From Polyangiaceae bacterium (lineage in GTDB: Bacteria > Myxococcota_A > Polyangia > Polyangiales > Polyangiaceae): a stretch of 64,000 bases of DNA. Under the pieces are notes generated by a model. That model was not told the DNA's origin and did no database searches. It saw only the letters and a list, made by a program, of their open reading frames with translations. Below, piece after piece: positions 52,394 to 59,455 of the stretch (its first letter is position 1; the number at the start of each line of letters is the position of its first letter). The position numbers and the translations under genes were made by a program. The DNA is taken from assembly GCA_019637295.1 (NCBI GenBank), contig JAHBVX010000004.1, forward strand, positions 62,001-126,000. The letters run 5' to 3'.

Positions 52394-53527
52394 ATGCGGC
52401 TTGGTCACACGGTCCTCGGTCTTCTCGCGACTCTCGTGCTCGGAGGCTGCGGCGGCGCAGACGAAGAGGCCGCTCCCAAGGGCAGCGGCGGCAGCGGTGC
52501 CTCGAGCTCGTCGGGCGGTTCGTCGGCGGGCGGCGGCAGCGGCGCGGGGGCGACCTCCTCGGGTGGCAGCGGCGCGAGCACGGGCGGTAGCGGGGGCGCG
52601 GCCGGCGCGGCGGGCTCTGGCGGGGCGGGCGGCAGCGGCGGGGCGGGCGGCAGCGGCGGGGCGGGCGGCGGCGACAGCATCAAGCTCATCGCCATCGGCG
52701 ACACCGGCGAGGGCAACCAAGCCCAGAAAGACGTCGCTCAACAGATGGCGACGAAGTGCGCCGCCGTGGGTGGCTGCACGGCGGTGTTGATGCTCGGGGA
52801 CAACTTCTACGATCACGGCGTGCAGAGCACGAGCGACGCGCAGTGGAACACCAAGTTCGAGTCCATCTACGACTTGCCCAACCTCAACTCGCTGAAGTTC
52901 TACGCCACCCTCGGCAACCACGACTATGGCGTCACCAGCACGGGCAAGAAGGAGGCCCAGATCCAGTACACCCAGCTGCCGGTGGGCACGGGTCCCGGCA
53001 CTCGACCGAGCGACATGTGGATGATGCCAGACGCCTACTACGACGTGAAGTTCGGCGACGTGCACGTCTTCGCCATCGACACCCAGGACTACTCGAGCAC
53101 GCAGAAGAACGACATGAAGGCGCGCGTGCAAGCCTCGAGCGCCACCTGGAAGATCGTGATGGGTCACCACCCGCGCTACACCTCGGGCAACCACTACTGG
53201 GACAACGCGCTGCTCGGCGCCGCCGGCATGTACAGTCTGCTGGAGACCATCTACTGCGGCACGGACCTGCTGCTCACGGGGCACGACCACAACGTCGAGT
53301 TCATCGACAAGGGAGCGCACTCGGCCTGCCCCAGCACGCATTTCGCGATCAGCGGCGCAGGCGCCAAGACGCGCACGTCGACCGGCCTGAAACACGGCAA
53401 GCAGCTGTACTACAACGAGAAGGTCGAGGCCCTGGCCTACCTCGAGTTCAAGGGCAAGACCCTGCTGTTCGAGTTCATCGACAAGCACGGCACGCTGCTC
53501 TGGAGCAAGACCATCACCAAGCCGTGA
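52394..53527 (+). CDS. lipoprotein metallophosphoesterase, purple-acid-phosphatase-like
   Basis: 377 residues. Signal ends TLVLGGC (lipidated C19), a Gly/Ser spacer runs to about residue 95, then a calcineurin-like phosphoesterase. All five metal motifs are present: IAIGDTGEG, MLGDNFYDHG, LGNHDYG, GHHPRYTSG and GHDHNVEF. The spacing and the Tyr after the GDTG motif's loop (NFYDHG) resemble tartrate-resistant acid phosphatases. It should remove phosphate at the cell surface. No coupled gene. Confidence 0.9.
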   Translation: MRLGHTVLGLLATLVLGGCGGADEEAAPKGSGGSGASSSSGGSSAGGGSGAGATSSGGSGASTGGSGGAAGAAGSGGAGGSGGAGGSGGAGGGDSIKLIAIGDTGEGNQAQKDVAQQMATKCAAVGGCTAVLMLGDNFYDHGVQSTSDAQWNTKFESIYDLPNLNSLKFYATLGNHDYGVTSTGKKEAQIQYTQLPVGTGPGTRPSDMWMMPDAYYDVKFGDVHVFAIDTQDYSSTQKNDMKARVQASSATWKIVMGHHPRYTSGNHYWDNALLGAAGMYSLLETIYCGTDLLLTGHDHNVEFIDKGAHSACPSTHFAISGAGAKTRTSTGLKHGKQLYYNEKVEALAYLEFKGKTLLFEFIDKHGTLLWSKTITKP

Positions 53528-53841
53528 GGCTACGGCGGAGGGCCCGGCGAGTTCCGCGCCGAGCTGCGCGGGGAGTGAGCGCGCCAGGGGGCTCGGCGCC
53601 CGCATGATTTCTAGCAACTGACGCCGAGGGTGGGCCGCGTCGCGACGGCTCTCCGCTGGTGGGTCCTGTAGTTCGCCGGCCCCAGCGCGACGGCTGCTGC
53701 GACTCCGACACGACTCGAATCCTACGATTCCTACGATTCCTACACTCCTTCCGGTTGGTCGAACCGACGCGGCAGGGCGGTGATTCTTGGATACTTCGGG
53801 ACAGCAAGTAGGTCGCCGCGCTGTCCCGCGGGCCCTCGCCT
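53528..53841. other. gene-free stretch with a triplicated 9-bp repeat
   Basis: No coding region is supported. The only structure noticed is three tandem copies of ATTCCTACG (53718-53744, the first and last with one change). Short frames here lack family resemblance. Confidence 0.6.
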
Positions 53842-54141
53842 TCAGCCTAGGTCCGGGTCCAGCTTGCCCAGAAGGCGGTGCCCCTCGAACACCGTGAGCC
53901 CGACGATGCCGTCGTCGACGACCCGGTAGACGATGCGGTACGTGCGCTGGAAGACCTCGCGCACGTCGTCGCGCGCGATTTCCGGCACGACTCGGCCCGT
54001 GCGCGGCATCTTCGAGGCCTTCACTGCGCGCTGCCTGAGTTTCTCGACCCACGCGCGGGCGGCGGTGGGGTTGTCGGCTGCGATGTACTCGCCGATCGCC
54101 AACAGATCGGCGGCTGCGCGCTCGGTCCAGCGAAGCATCAC
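53842..54141 (-). CDS. ParE/RelE-type toxin, lone
   Basis: 99 residues. The sequence follows the ParE pattern: LRWTERAAADLLAIGEYIA, AARAWVEKLRQRAVKASKMPRTGR, REVFQRTYRIVYRVVDDGIVGLTVFEGHR. It would block gyrase or cleave ribosome-bound mRNA depending on subfamily; the RYRIVY-like region is complete. No antitoxin gene is clear: the minus-strand frame that ends TGATG over its start is antisense to a nucleotidyltransferase remnant. So it is an orphan or its partner was replaced by rearrangement. Confidence 0.75.
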   Translation of the reverse strand: MMLRWTERAAADLLAIGEYIAADNPTAARAWVEKLRQRAVKASKMPRTGRVVPEIARDDVREVFQRTYRIVYRVVDDGIVGLTVFEGHRLLGKLDPDLG

Positions 54142-54143
54142 TT

Positions 54144-54638
54144 CTTCTTGGTGGGCTCTCCTACGAGGGGCCGCTCCCGGCGGCGTCGCCGAAAGAGGTC
54201 AAAGTCGACATCACGATCCGAGAGCAGCTCGTGCGACCGGTGGAGGACCGCCCGGTGTTGCGTGGCTACGAGGAGTACGCCGACCTGCCCGAGGACGCTC
54301 CCGTACGTGTGTACGCGCTCGAGGAGATCGCGGTCGAGAAGCTCGTCGCGCTCACGGACAAGGCCCGGAACGAACCCCGCGACCTCTACAATCTCTGGCA
54401 CCTCACGAGCGAGGGGCTCATCGACTTCTCGACGCTGATCCCCGAGGTCGAGGCGAAGCTCGCCTTCCGCGGTCGCACGCGCGACGCGATGACCGCCGAG
54501 CTCGCGACGAAGGAGGCGCGCTACAAGAAGCTCTGGGCCGTTCGCCTCGGACAGCAGATGGCGACGCTTCCGCCCTTCGACGACGTGTTTCGCGCCGTGA
54601 GACGCAGCCTGCGCGACGCTGGGCTCGTGGAGCGGTGA
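54144..54638 (+). pseudogene. AbiEii/AbiGii-type nucleotidyltransferase, 5' part missing
   Basis: An open frame with no proper start encodes the C-terminal two thirds of a type IV toxin nucleotidyltransferase: GGLSYEGPLPAASPKEVKVD, EQLVRPVEDRPVLRGYEEYADL, VRVYALEEIAVEKLVALTDKA and ARNEPRDLYNLWHLTSE. The N-terminal catalytic GS/DxD part is absent, and the frame runs into the start of the ParE gene on the other strand. An internal GTG at 54231 could make a 135-residue piece without the active site. No partner antitoxin is seen. Confidence 0.7.
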
Positions 54639-54665
54639 GGCGCGAGCGGGAGGCGGGGCGGGCCC

Positions 54666-54980
54666 TCAGCGCTTGGCCCGCTTGAGGCGCCGCAGGATGA
54701 CCTGGATCTCCTGGGTGAGGTCCGGGTCGGTGCCGAGGTCCATCAGTGCCGCTCGAGCCCGCGGGTCTGCCGAGCGCTCAAGCGCGCTCAACAGGAGCAG
54801 GCGGCTCGAGCCATGCCGCGCGTCTCGGGCAAGGTCGATGACGTCGCCGATCACCTTGTCGTCCGCAGCGGCCGCGATCGCGGCTGCGAGCCCGTCCTTG
54901 GGGGGCTTCGCTTGCCAAGGCGCGAGCGAGCCCCACCCCGCCGCGCCCACCTGGTGGCGTCCAGGAGCGAGCCCGCCCAC
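54666..54980 (-). CDS. short helical (HEAT-like) protein or gene fragment
   Basis: 104 residues from GTG 54980. The last 80 residues form two or three helical repeats (GDVIDLARDARHGSSRLLLL, ALERSADPRARAALMDLG, LTQEIQVILRRLKRAKR) resembling HEAT units. The first 20 residues (GRHQVGAAGWG) are Gly-rich and look unlike a natural start, so this is likely the 3' end of a longer lost gene. Function unknown. Confidence 0.4.
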   Translation of the reverse strand: MGGLAPGRHQVGAAGWGSLAPWQAKPPKDGLAAAIAAAADDKVIGDVIDLARDARHGSSRLLLLSALERSADPRARAALMDLGTDPDLTQEIQVILRRLKRAKR

Positions 54981-54998
54981 CCCGTCGCTGTACGGCCC

Positions 54999-55027
54999 GG
55001 CCCGCGTGGGACCCTCCCACGCGGGCC
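54999..55027. other. perfect 13-bp stem with 3-nt loop
   Basis: GGCCCGCGTGGGA and its exact complement flank a CCC loop. It adjoins the beginning of the decayed ParE gene and lies downstream of no clear gene end in either direction except the HEAT-like fragment. No T-run follows, so it is not a typical intrinsic terminator; it may be a structured end of a mobile element or an attenuator. Confidence 0.6.
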
Positions 55028-55267
55028 TCAGCGCGAAGCGCGCACGGCGTCAGCTCGACCGCATCGAGGGCTTGGTGGCATGAGCATCGGGACAAGGCTC
55101 CGGAGCGCTTCGAGGATGAACTATGTTACCGGCGCAGCCGAGTCATTCGTTGGGTGCTGTTGCCGAAGACGAAGGTCAAGCTGTACTTCTGGCATGACGA
55201 GGCCGCCGCTGCCGTGAACATCCTCGCGGCGTGGGGTGGCCAACGCGGCCGAGAACCGAGGCTCTGA
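55027..55267 (+). pseudogene. decayed ParE-type toxin, frameshift and internal deletion
   Basis: Frame 1 reads LSAKRARRQLDRIEG (typical ParE first helix) to a stop at 55083. One base is gained near 55066-55078; in the next frame the text continues WWHEHRDKAPERFEDEL, then jumps, missing about 20 residues, to CYRRSRVIRWVLLPKTKVKLYF and ends [11 protein letters not shown] at 55267. This is the recognisable ParE order with one frameshift and one deletion. It cannot give a working toxin. Confidence 0.7.
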
Positions 55268-55355
55268 GCTGACAGACCCCCTCCTTAGCCGCCCTCGCCG
55301 TACTGGAAGCACGACAACCTTGCCATCCCCCGCGCCGCCGCCTTCATCCCGGACG

Positions 55356-55478
55356 ATGGCGAACTACGCCGACGCGACACGCACCCCACGGACCCTGACC
55401 GAACGCGAGCAGAGAGCCCTGCTCAAGGTCACCGGCGAGCACCGAGCGGGCTACCGCGACCATGTGCCGACGCGCTGA
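55356..55478 (+). pseudogene. tyrosine recombinase (phage-type integrase) N-terminal fragment
   Basis: A 40-residue piece, [20 protein letters not shown] followed by [17 protein letters not shown], matches the start of the catalytic region of tyrosine recombinases. It breaks off directly after RDHV, before the first catalytic Arg. Only a scar is left; orientation is away from tRNA-Cys. Confidence 0.55.
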
Positions 55479-55584
55479 GCACTGCGAGCTGCTGGCGCAG
55501 CGCGGCGAGCTCGAAGACCAGCTCGCTCCGAGAACCGAACAGCACCGAGAAGCACGCGCTGAGCAGCGTGACGAGGGCTCGCAT
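55429..55584 (-). pseudogene. integrase/transposase N-terminal fragment
   Basis: On the minus strand a frame beginning MRALVTLLSACFSVLFGSRS and continuing ELVFELAALRQQLAVL resembles the opening of rve-type integrases found beside IS elements (ENLALRQQLAVL). After LAVL it degenerates. It partly overlaps the integrase fragment on the other strand. Confidence 0.45.
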
Positions 55585-55641
55585 CTCGAGAGGATCGCGC
55601 TGCGAGGCGGAGGCCTCAACGGTGACGAGCACCATCGACAC

Positions 55642-55945
55642 CCGGCAGACGCCGCGACAGCGGCACGAGACACAGTGTACCTGTTCGAGTCACTCGACTT
55701 GCGTCGCGCGCGGCTGCCGAGCTGGGATGACGCTTGATGATGCCGCCAATAGGGTCGCAGTTCCGGGTCACCGCGGGCCGCATCCTCAGGCGTATCATGA
55801 GGCCGTGTTCGATCGCCTGCGTACGGCGACGATCGGCTTGGATGGTGACGGCTGTGCGTCATCCGGGAAACGGCTTGAACACGGCAGGAGTCGCGAAGCA
55901 GCGAAACGGATCACCCGGCGGGCGCCGAGCTGCATCTTCGCACCC
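55642..55945. other. no gene seen
   Basis: Open frames here are short, Arg/Ser-rich and lack homology-like pattern. I see no promoter, RNA or repeat feature up to the dispersed repeat at 55946. It is probably the continuation of the decayed accessory stretch. Confidence 0.5.
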
Positions 55946-56010
55946 GACCACGCCTTGCGAGTCTGCGCGCACGACTACCGTGCCCGCGTCGAACCCACAA
56001 CCGATCGAAC
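55946..56010 (+). repeat. dispersed intergenic repeat, copy 2
   Basis: A 65-bp sequence about 90% identical to 45391-45456, with a one-base indel after TTGCGAG. It ends 31 bp before a lipoprotein gene start. Copy 1 also lies upstream of a lipoprotein gene, but in the opposite orientation to it. Confidence 0.75.
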
Positions 56011-56041
56011 GGGCACGCGACAAAGGCGCTATGCTGCGCCG

Positions 56042-57316
56042 ATGCACCCCGCTGGACTCATCTGCCTCGCGCTCGCGCTCGTGGGTTGTTCGGACGAGGG
56101 CGCGACGGCGGGGCCGGGCGGCACCACGGGTGCGGGTGGTAGCGGACAGGGTGGCTCGGGCGGTGGCGTGGGCGGCGCGGCGGCGGGCTCGGGCGGTGGC
56201 GCGGGCGCGTGCAACGCGTCCGTGCCCTCGCTGTCTCGATTGGGGTCGACCTTCGAAGTTGCCTCGCTGGCGGAGACGGCGCCGAAGCGAAACCCGGACA
56301 TCGCTCATGATCCCGACAGCGACGTGTATCTGGTAGTCACTGGCGCAGAGGCCATCAGCGGCACGTTCTTGGGTCCGGAGGGGCAGGCCCTGGGCACTCC
56401 GTTCGCCATCGCGCAGACGACTGCCTACACGCAGTCGCCGAGCGTCGTCTACGGCGGCGGCAAGCTGCTGGTCGCGTGGCACGACAACCGCGGCAATCCT
56501 CAGCCGGAGCTGCGTGCGCGGCTGGTGAGCTGGAGCGGAACCGCCCCGGAGTTCGACGGGCCGGACTTCTCCGTCAGCGCGGGGGGGCAGTCCTATCAAG
56601 AGATGACCCCCGCGCTGGGCTACTCGGAGACCTCCGGGGCGTTCTTGGTCGTGTGGCAGTCGGTGCCGGGGGACGATCTGCGCGCGCGGCGCGTCGATAC
56701 GGCGGGCCAGCCCCTCGGAGCCGAGATCCCGATCACCGCGGATGAGGACTGGCAGAGCGGCGCGGCGGTCGCGTGGAACTCCGCGAGCGACGAGTTCCTG
56801 GTGACCTGGGCGCACGCGGGCGCCGCTGGAGCGGCGGTGCGCGCGCGACGCATTGCCGCGTCGGATGGCAGCTTGCTGGGCAGCGAGCTGGAGCTCGGGG
56901 CCGCCGCAGGCACCTGGACGACTCGAGTCGCCTACTTGCCGTGCGAAGCGCGCTACCTCGTGACCTGGGTCGCTGGCGGAGGGACGACCTTCGGACGGCG
57001 CACGAACGGCAGCGGCGAGCCCGACGGCGCGCCCTTCCCGTTCCCCTCCGGCTACGGCTACCCTGACGGCTTCGCGCTGGCCTACCACCCGCTCATCAAC
57101 ACGCTGGCCGCCGTGATGCACGGCCCAAGCAACGACGACGCCGGCATCGCCTTCACGTCGGACGGCACACAGAGCGACGTGCAGTACGTCACCGAGAGCG
57201 CAGGTGACGAGGGACACTTCAACCCCCGCATCGTCGCCAACGGACTGCGCAACGAGTGGTTGCTGGTCACGTCGCTCGGCTTTGCGACCATCGTGGCGCA
57301 GCGGCTCGGGCCCTAG
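56042..57316 (+). CDS. lipoprotein with beta-propeller-like repeats
   Basis: 424 residues from ATG 56042. Signal ends LALALVGC (lipidated C16), a Gly/Ser/Ala spacer to about residue 55, then a beta-rich repeat domain with six or so units built on SGAFLVVWQSVPGDDLRARRV, DEFLVTWAHAGAAGAAVRAR and EARYLVTWVAGG: a strand LVxW followed by variable AR. This resembles the blades of exported propellers of myxobacteria. No catalytic motif. No coupled gene; 58 bp to the SDR. Confidence 0.75.
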   Translation: MHPAGLICLALALVGCSDEGATAGPGGTTGAGGSGQGGSGGGVGGAAAGSGGGAGACNASVPSLSRLGSTFEVASLAETAPKRNPDIAHDPDSDVYLVVTGAEAISGTFLGPEGQALGTPFAIAQTTAYTQSPSVVYGGGKLLVAWHDNRGNPQPELRARLVSWSGTAPEFDGPDFSVSAGGQSYQEMTPALGYSETSGAFLVVWQSVPGDDLRARRVDTAGQPLGAEIPITADEDWQSGAAVAWNSASDEFLVTWAHAGAAGAAVRARRIAASDGSLLGSELELGAAAGTWTTRVAYLPCEARYLVTWVAGGGTTFGRRTNGSGEPDGAPFPFPSGYGYPDGFALAYHPLINTLAAVMHGPSNDDAGIAFTSDGTQSDVQYVTESAGDEGHFNPRIVANGLRNEWLLVTSLGFATIVAQRLGP

Positions 57317-57374
57317 TGGCAGCGCCGCCGCTCCGCGGTTGTCTTCTGCCTTAGATCCTGCGAAGGTCACGGCC

Positions 57375-58061
57375 ATGAAGAACACCCTCGTCGTGTGCGG
57401 ACATGGTCCCGGGATCTCGGACGCCGTGGCGCGCCGCTTCGGTCGTGAGGGCTATGGCGTCGCCATCCTGGCGCGCAATGCGGAGCGGTTGAGCCAGGCG
57501 GCGACGGCGCTCTCACAGGCCGGCGTGACGGCCAAGGCGTTCCCCTGCAATCTCGGCGACGCCGACGCCGTCAAGGCCACGCTGAAGGACGTGGCCGCCG
57601 CCCTCGGCCCGATCACCACGCTTCACTACAACGCCTACAGCGGTGGCGGCGGTGATCTCGCGACGGTTTCCGCGTCGGACCTACGAAGCGCGTTCGACGT
57701 CAGCGTGACTGGACTGGTCGCTGCCGTGCAGGAGGCGCTCCCGAGCATGAAGGCGGCGAACGGGGCGGTCTTGGTGACGGGAGGCGGCTTCGCCTACTAC
57801 GACCCGCAGGTAGACGCGATGGCGACGAACTTCGGTGTGCCCGGGCTCGCGCTCGGCAAGGCGGCGCAGCACAAGCTAGTCGGCTTGCTCGCCGAGCGGC
57901 TGCGGCAGGAAGGCGTGTACGTCGGAGAGGTGGTGGTGATGGGGATGGTGAAGGGCACCGCCTTCGACTCGGGGCAAGCCACGCTCGATGCGAGCGACAT
58001 CGCCGAGCGGTTCTGGCAGCTACACCTGAAGCGCGACGTCCAATCGGTCAACTTCGGCTGA
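57375..58061 (+). CDS. atypical short-chain dehydrogenase/reductase
   Basis: 228 residues from ATG 57375. Rossmann N-terminus VVCGHGPGISDAVARRFGREG replaces TGxxxGxG by GHGPGI; LHYNAYSGG stands at the NNAG site; VLVTGGG at the catalytic Ser position lacks a Ser. The YxxxK pair is altered: the sequence reads GLALGKAAQHKL, so the Lys is kept but Tyr is Leu. Enzymatic reduction is therefore doubtful; it may be a nucleotide-binding or pseudo-SDR. Followed after 27 bp by the gene at 58089. Confidence 0.75.
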   Translation: MKNTLVVCGHGPGISDAVARRFGREGYGVAILARNAERLSQAATALSQAGVTAKAFPCNLGDADAVKATLKDVAAALGPITTLHYNAYSGGGGDLATVSASDLRSAFDVSVTGLVAAVQEALPSMKAANGAVLVTGGGFAYYDPQVDAMATNFGVPGLALGKAAQHKLVGLLAERLRQEGVYVGEVVVMGMVKGTAFDSGQATLDASDIAERFWQLHLKRDVQSVNFG

Positions 58062-58088
58062 CCCGCCGCGAGCCGAGGAGCAAGCCCA

Positions 58089-58637
58089 GTGAAGCACGTG
58101 CGCGGTACGCTGTTCATCGACTACGTGCGGCTGATTCGCTCGCGCAAGGACGTCGAGTGGTCGAGCTTCCTCGAGCGAGAGGACTTCGCGTACCTCACGC
58201 AGCGCATCGAGGATCACGCCTGGTACCCGACGACCACCTTCAGTCGACTCGGGCTGGCCATCTTGTACGTGGTCGCACAGGGCTCTCTCGACATGGTGCG
58301 AGCCTGGGGCAAGCTTCAGGTCGATGCCATGCTGCGCATTCACCCGGAGATCTTGGCAGCGGGGGATCCGCGCGAGTCGCTCATGCGGGTGGTCGTGTTT
58401 CGGCGGGGCTACTTCGACTTCGACGTGCTGGTGACCCGGGAGCTGCTCGACAACGCCGCGTCCTTCGAGCTCGCCTACGAGATGAACGACACCGCGGAGC
58501 TCGCCGCCTGCATGCAGACGCTGGGAGCGCTCGAAGAGCTCGTGCGCCGGGCCGGGGGACAGCAGGTTCGCGCGCGGTTCTCCGAGCGCCGTTGGGAGCA
58601 GGACGCGCGGACGGTGCTCGAGCTGACGTGGGCCTAG
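58089..58637 (+). CDS. conserved myxobacterial protein (DUF2378-like)
   Basis: 182 residues. Pattern HVRGTLFIDYVRLIRSRKDVEW, EDHAWYPTTTFSRLGLAILYVVA, DMVRAWGKLQVDAMLR and GGQQVRARFSER follows a protein group multiplied in myxobacteria (the DUF2378 type, by memory). Helical, soluble, no catalytic motif, paralogues of which are usually numerous. It follows the SDR gene by 27 bp on the same strand. Confidence 0.6.
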   Translation: MKHVRGTLFIDYVRLIRSRKDVEWSSFLEREDFAYLTQRIEDHAWYPTTTFSRLGLAILYVVAQGSLDMVRAWGKLQVDAMLRIHPEILAAGDPRESLMRVVVFRRGYFDFDVLVTRELLDNAASFELAYEMNDTAELAACMQTLGALEELVRRAGGQQVRARFSERRWEQDARTVLELTWA

Positions 58638-58642
58638 CGCTA

Positions 58643-58672
58643 CGTATGTGCTCGTAATGATTGATACATACG
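58643..58672. promoter_or_regulatory. spaced inverted repeat upstream of the GntR gene
   Basis: Arms CGTATGT and ACATACG are separated by 16 nt of AT-rich sequence. The stretch from 58643 to 58730 is markedly AT-richer than its surroundings, as expected of a promoter for the GntR-led gene group. It may be a regulator site or overlap the -35/-10 region. Confidence 0.45.
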
Positions 58673-58701
58673 ACAGGGTGTCGTTTCGGACTTGCAGCAT
58701 G

Positions 58702-58714
58702 GTAACCCAGTTAC
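58702..58714. promoter_or_regulatory. GTAAC-CCA-GTTAC operator candidate
   Basis: Arms GTAAC and GTTAC around CCA, just 13 bp before the GntR gene start. The placement fits an autoregulatory site of the GntR/FadR-type protein encoded next, whose operators are short inverted repeats of this sort. Confidence 0.5.
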
Positions 58715-58726
58715 TATGTTGGCTTC

Positions 58727-59455
58727 GTGACGACGTCCTTCCGGCTGAACGAGGTCCCGCGGCGCTCCGCGGCGGACGTCGCCTTCGAGCAGCTGGCCGG
58801 GGGCATCCTTCGAGGCGACCTCGCCGTCGGGGAGCCGCTGCCGTCCGAGCGGGAGCTGGCGCAGCAGCTCGGCGTGTCGCGCATCATCGTTCGCCAGGCG
58901 ACCCACCGCCTCGCGGAGCTCGGCCTGGTGCGCGTCCGTCAGGGTGGCGCCACGCTCGTGCTGGATCCCGACGCCGCGACGGACACCCGGGTCATCGGCC
59001 TCTACTACACCCTCGACGTCGGCGCAGAAGCCCGCCGCGGCTTCGATCGGGACGTGCTCGAGAAGCAGTTCCTGCAAGGCCTAGCGCTGACGTCCATCGC
59101 GGAGCGTCGTGCCTCGCCGCAGGACCTCGCGGCGCTCGCGCGTCTAGCGGCGGACTTCGACGACGCGAGCGCGAGCGACGCGGACTTCCGCGCCTTCGAG
59201 GCGCGCTTCTGGGCGGACTGCGCTCGCGCGGGTGGCAACCGCATCCTGAGGATGGAGGTCTCTTGGTGGTATCAGACCTTGGAGCACGCCCCGCGCGAGC
59301 CCCTCACGTCGCAGGCGCCGATGGCGGCGCGCATCGGCTTCTATCGTGAGCTCGGCAATCGCCTCGCGAGTCGCGCGGGGGCAGCTGCCTACTACCTGGA
59401 GGTCGTGTCGCCGATCTTGTCGCTCCTGTTCGCCAGCGAGGAGCCCGCGAAATGA
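58727..59455 (+). CDS. GntR-family transcription regulator (FadR-type)
   Basis: 242 residues from GTG 58727. The winged helix is SERELAQQLGVSRIIVRQAT followed by ELGLVRVRQGGATLV (residues 40-80). The rest is helical, fitting the FCD-type effector domain, with FRAFEARFWADCARAGGNRIL in the ligand-pocket position. It presumably senses a small acid and controls the genes that follow: its stop overlaps the next ATG (ATGA). Candidate operator sites lie upstream. Confidence 0.87.
   Translation: MTTSFRLNEVPRRSAADVAFEQLAGGILRGDLAVGEPLPSERELAQQLGVSRIIVRQATHRLAELGLVRVRQGGATLVLDPDAATDTRVIGLYYTLDVGAEARRGFDRDVLEKQFLQGLALTSIAERRASPQDLAALARLAADFDDASASDADFRAFEARFWADCARAGGNRILRMEVSWWYQTLEHAPREPLTSQAPMAARIGFYRELGNRLASRAGAAAYYLEVVSPILSLLFASEEPAK

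Noticed and set aside
54138-54401. Minus-strand 87-residue frame ending TGATG over the ParE start, a possible antitoxin
   Set aside because: It runs antisense to a frame that clearly encodes AbiEii-type sequence, and its own translation has no antitoxin DNA-binding or ParD pattern. The TGATG overlap is noted but could be chance.
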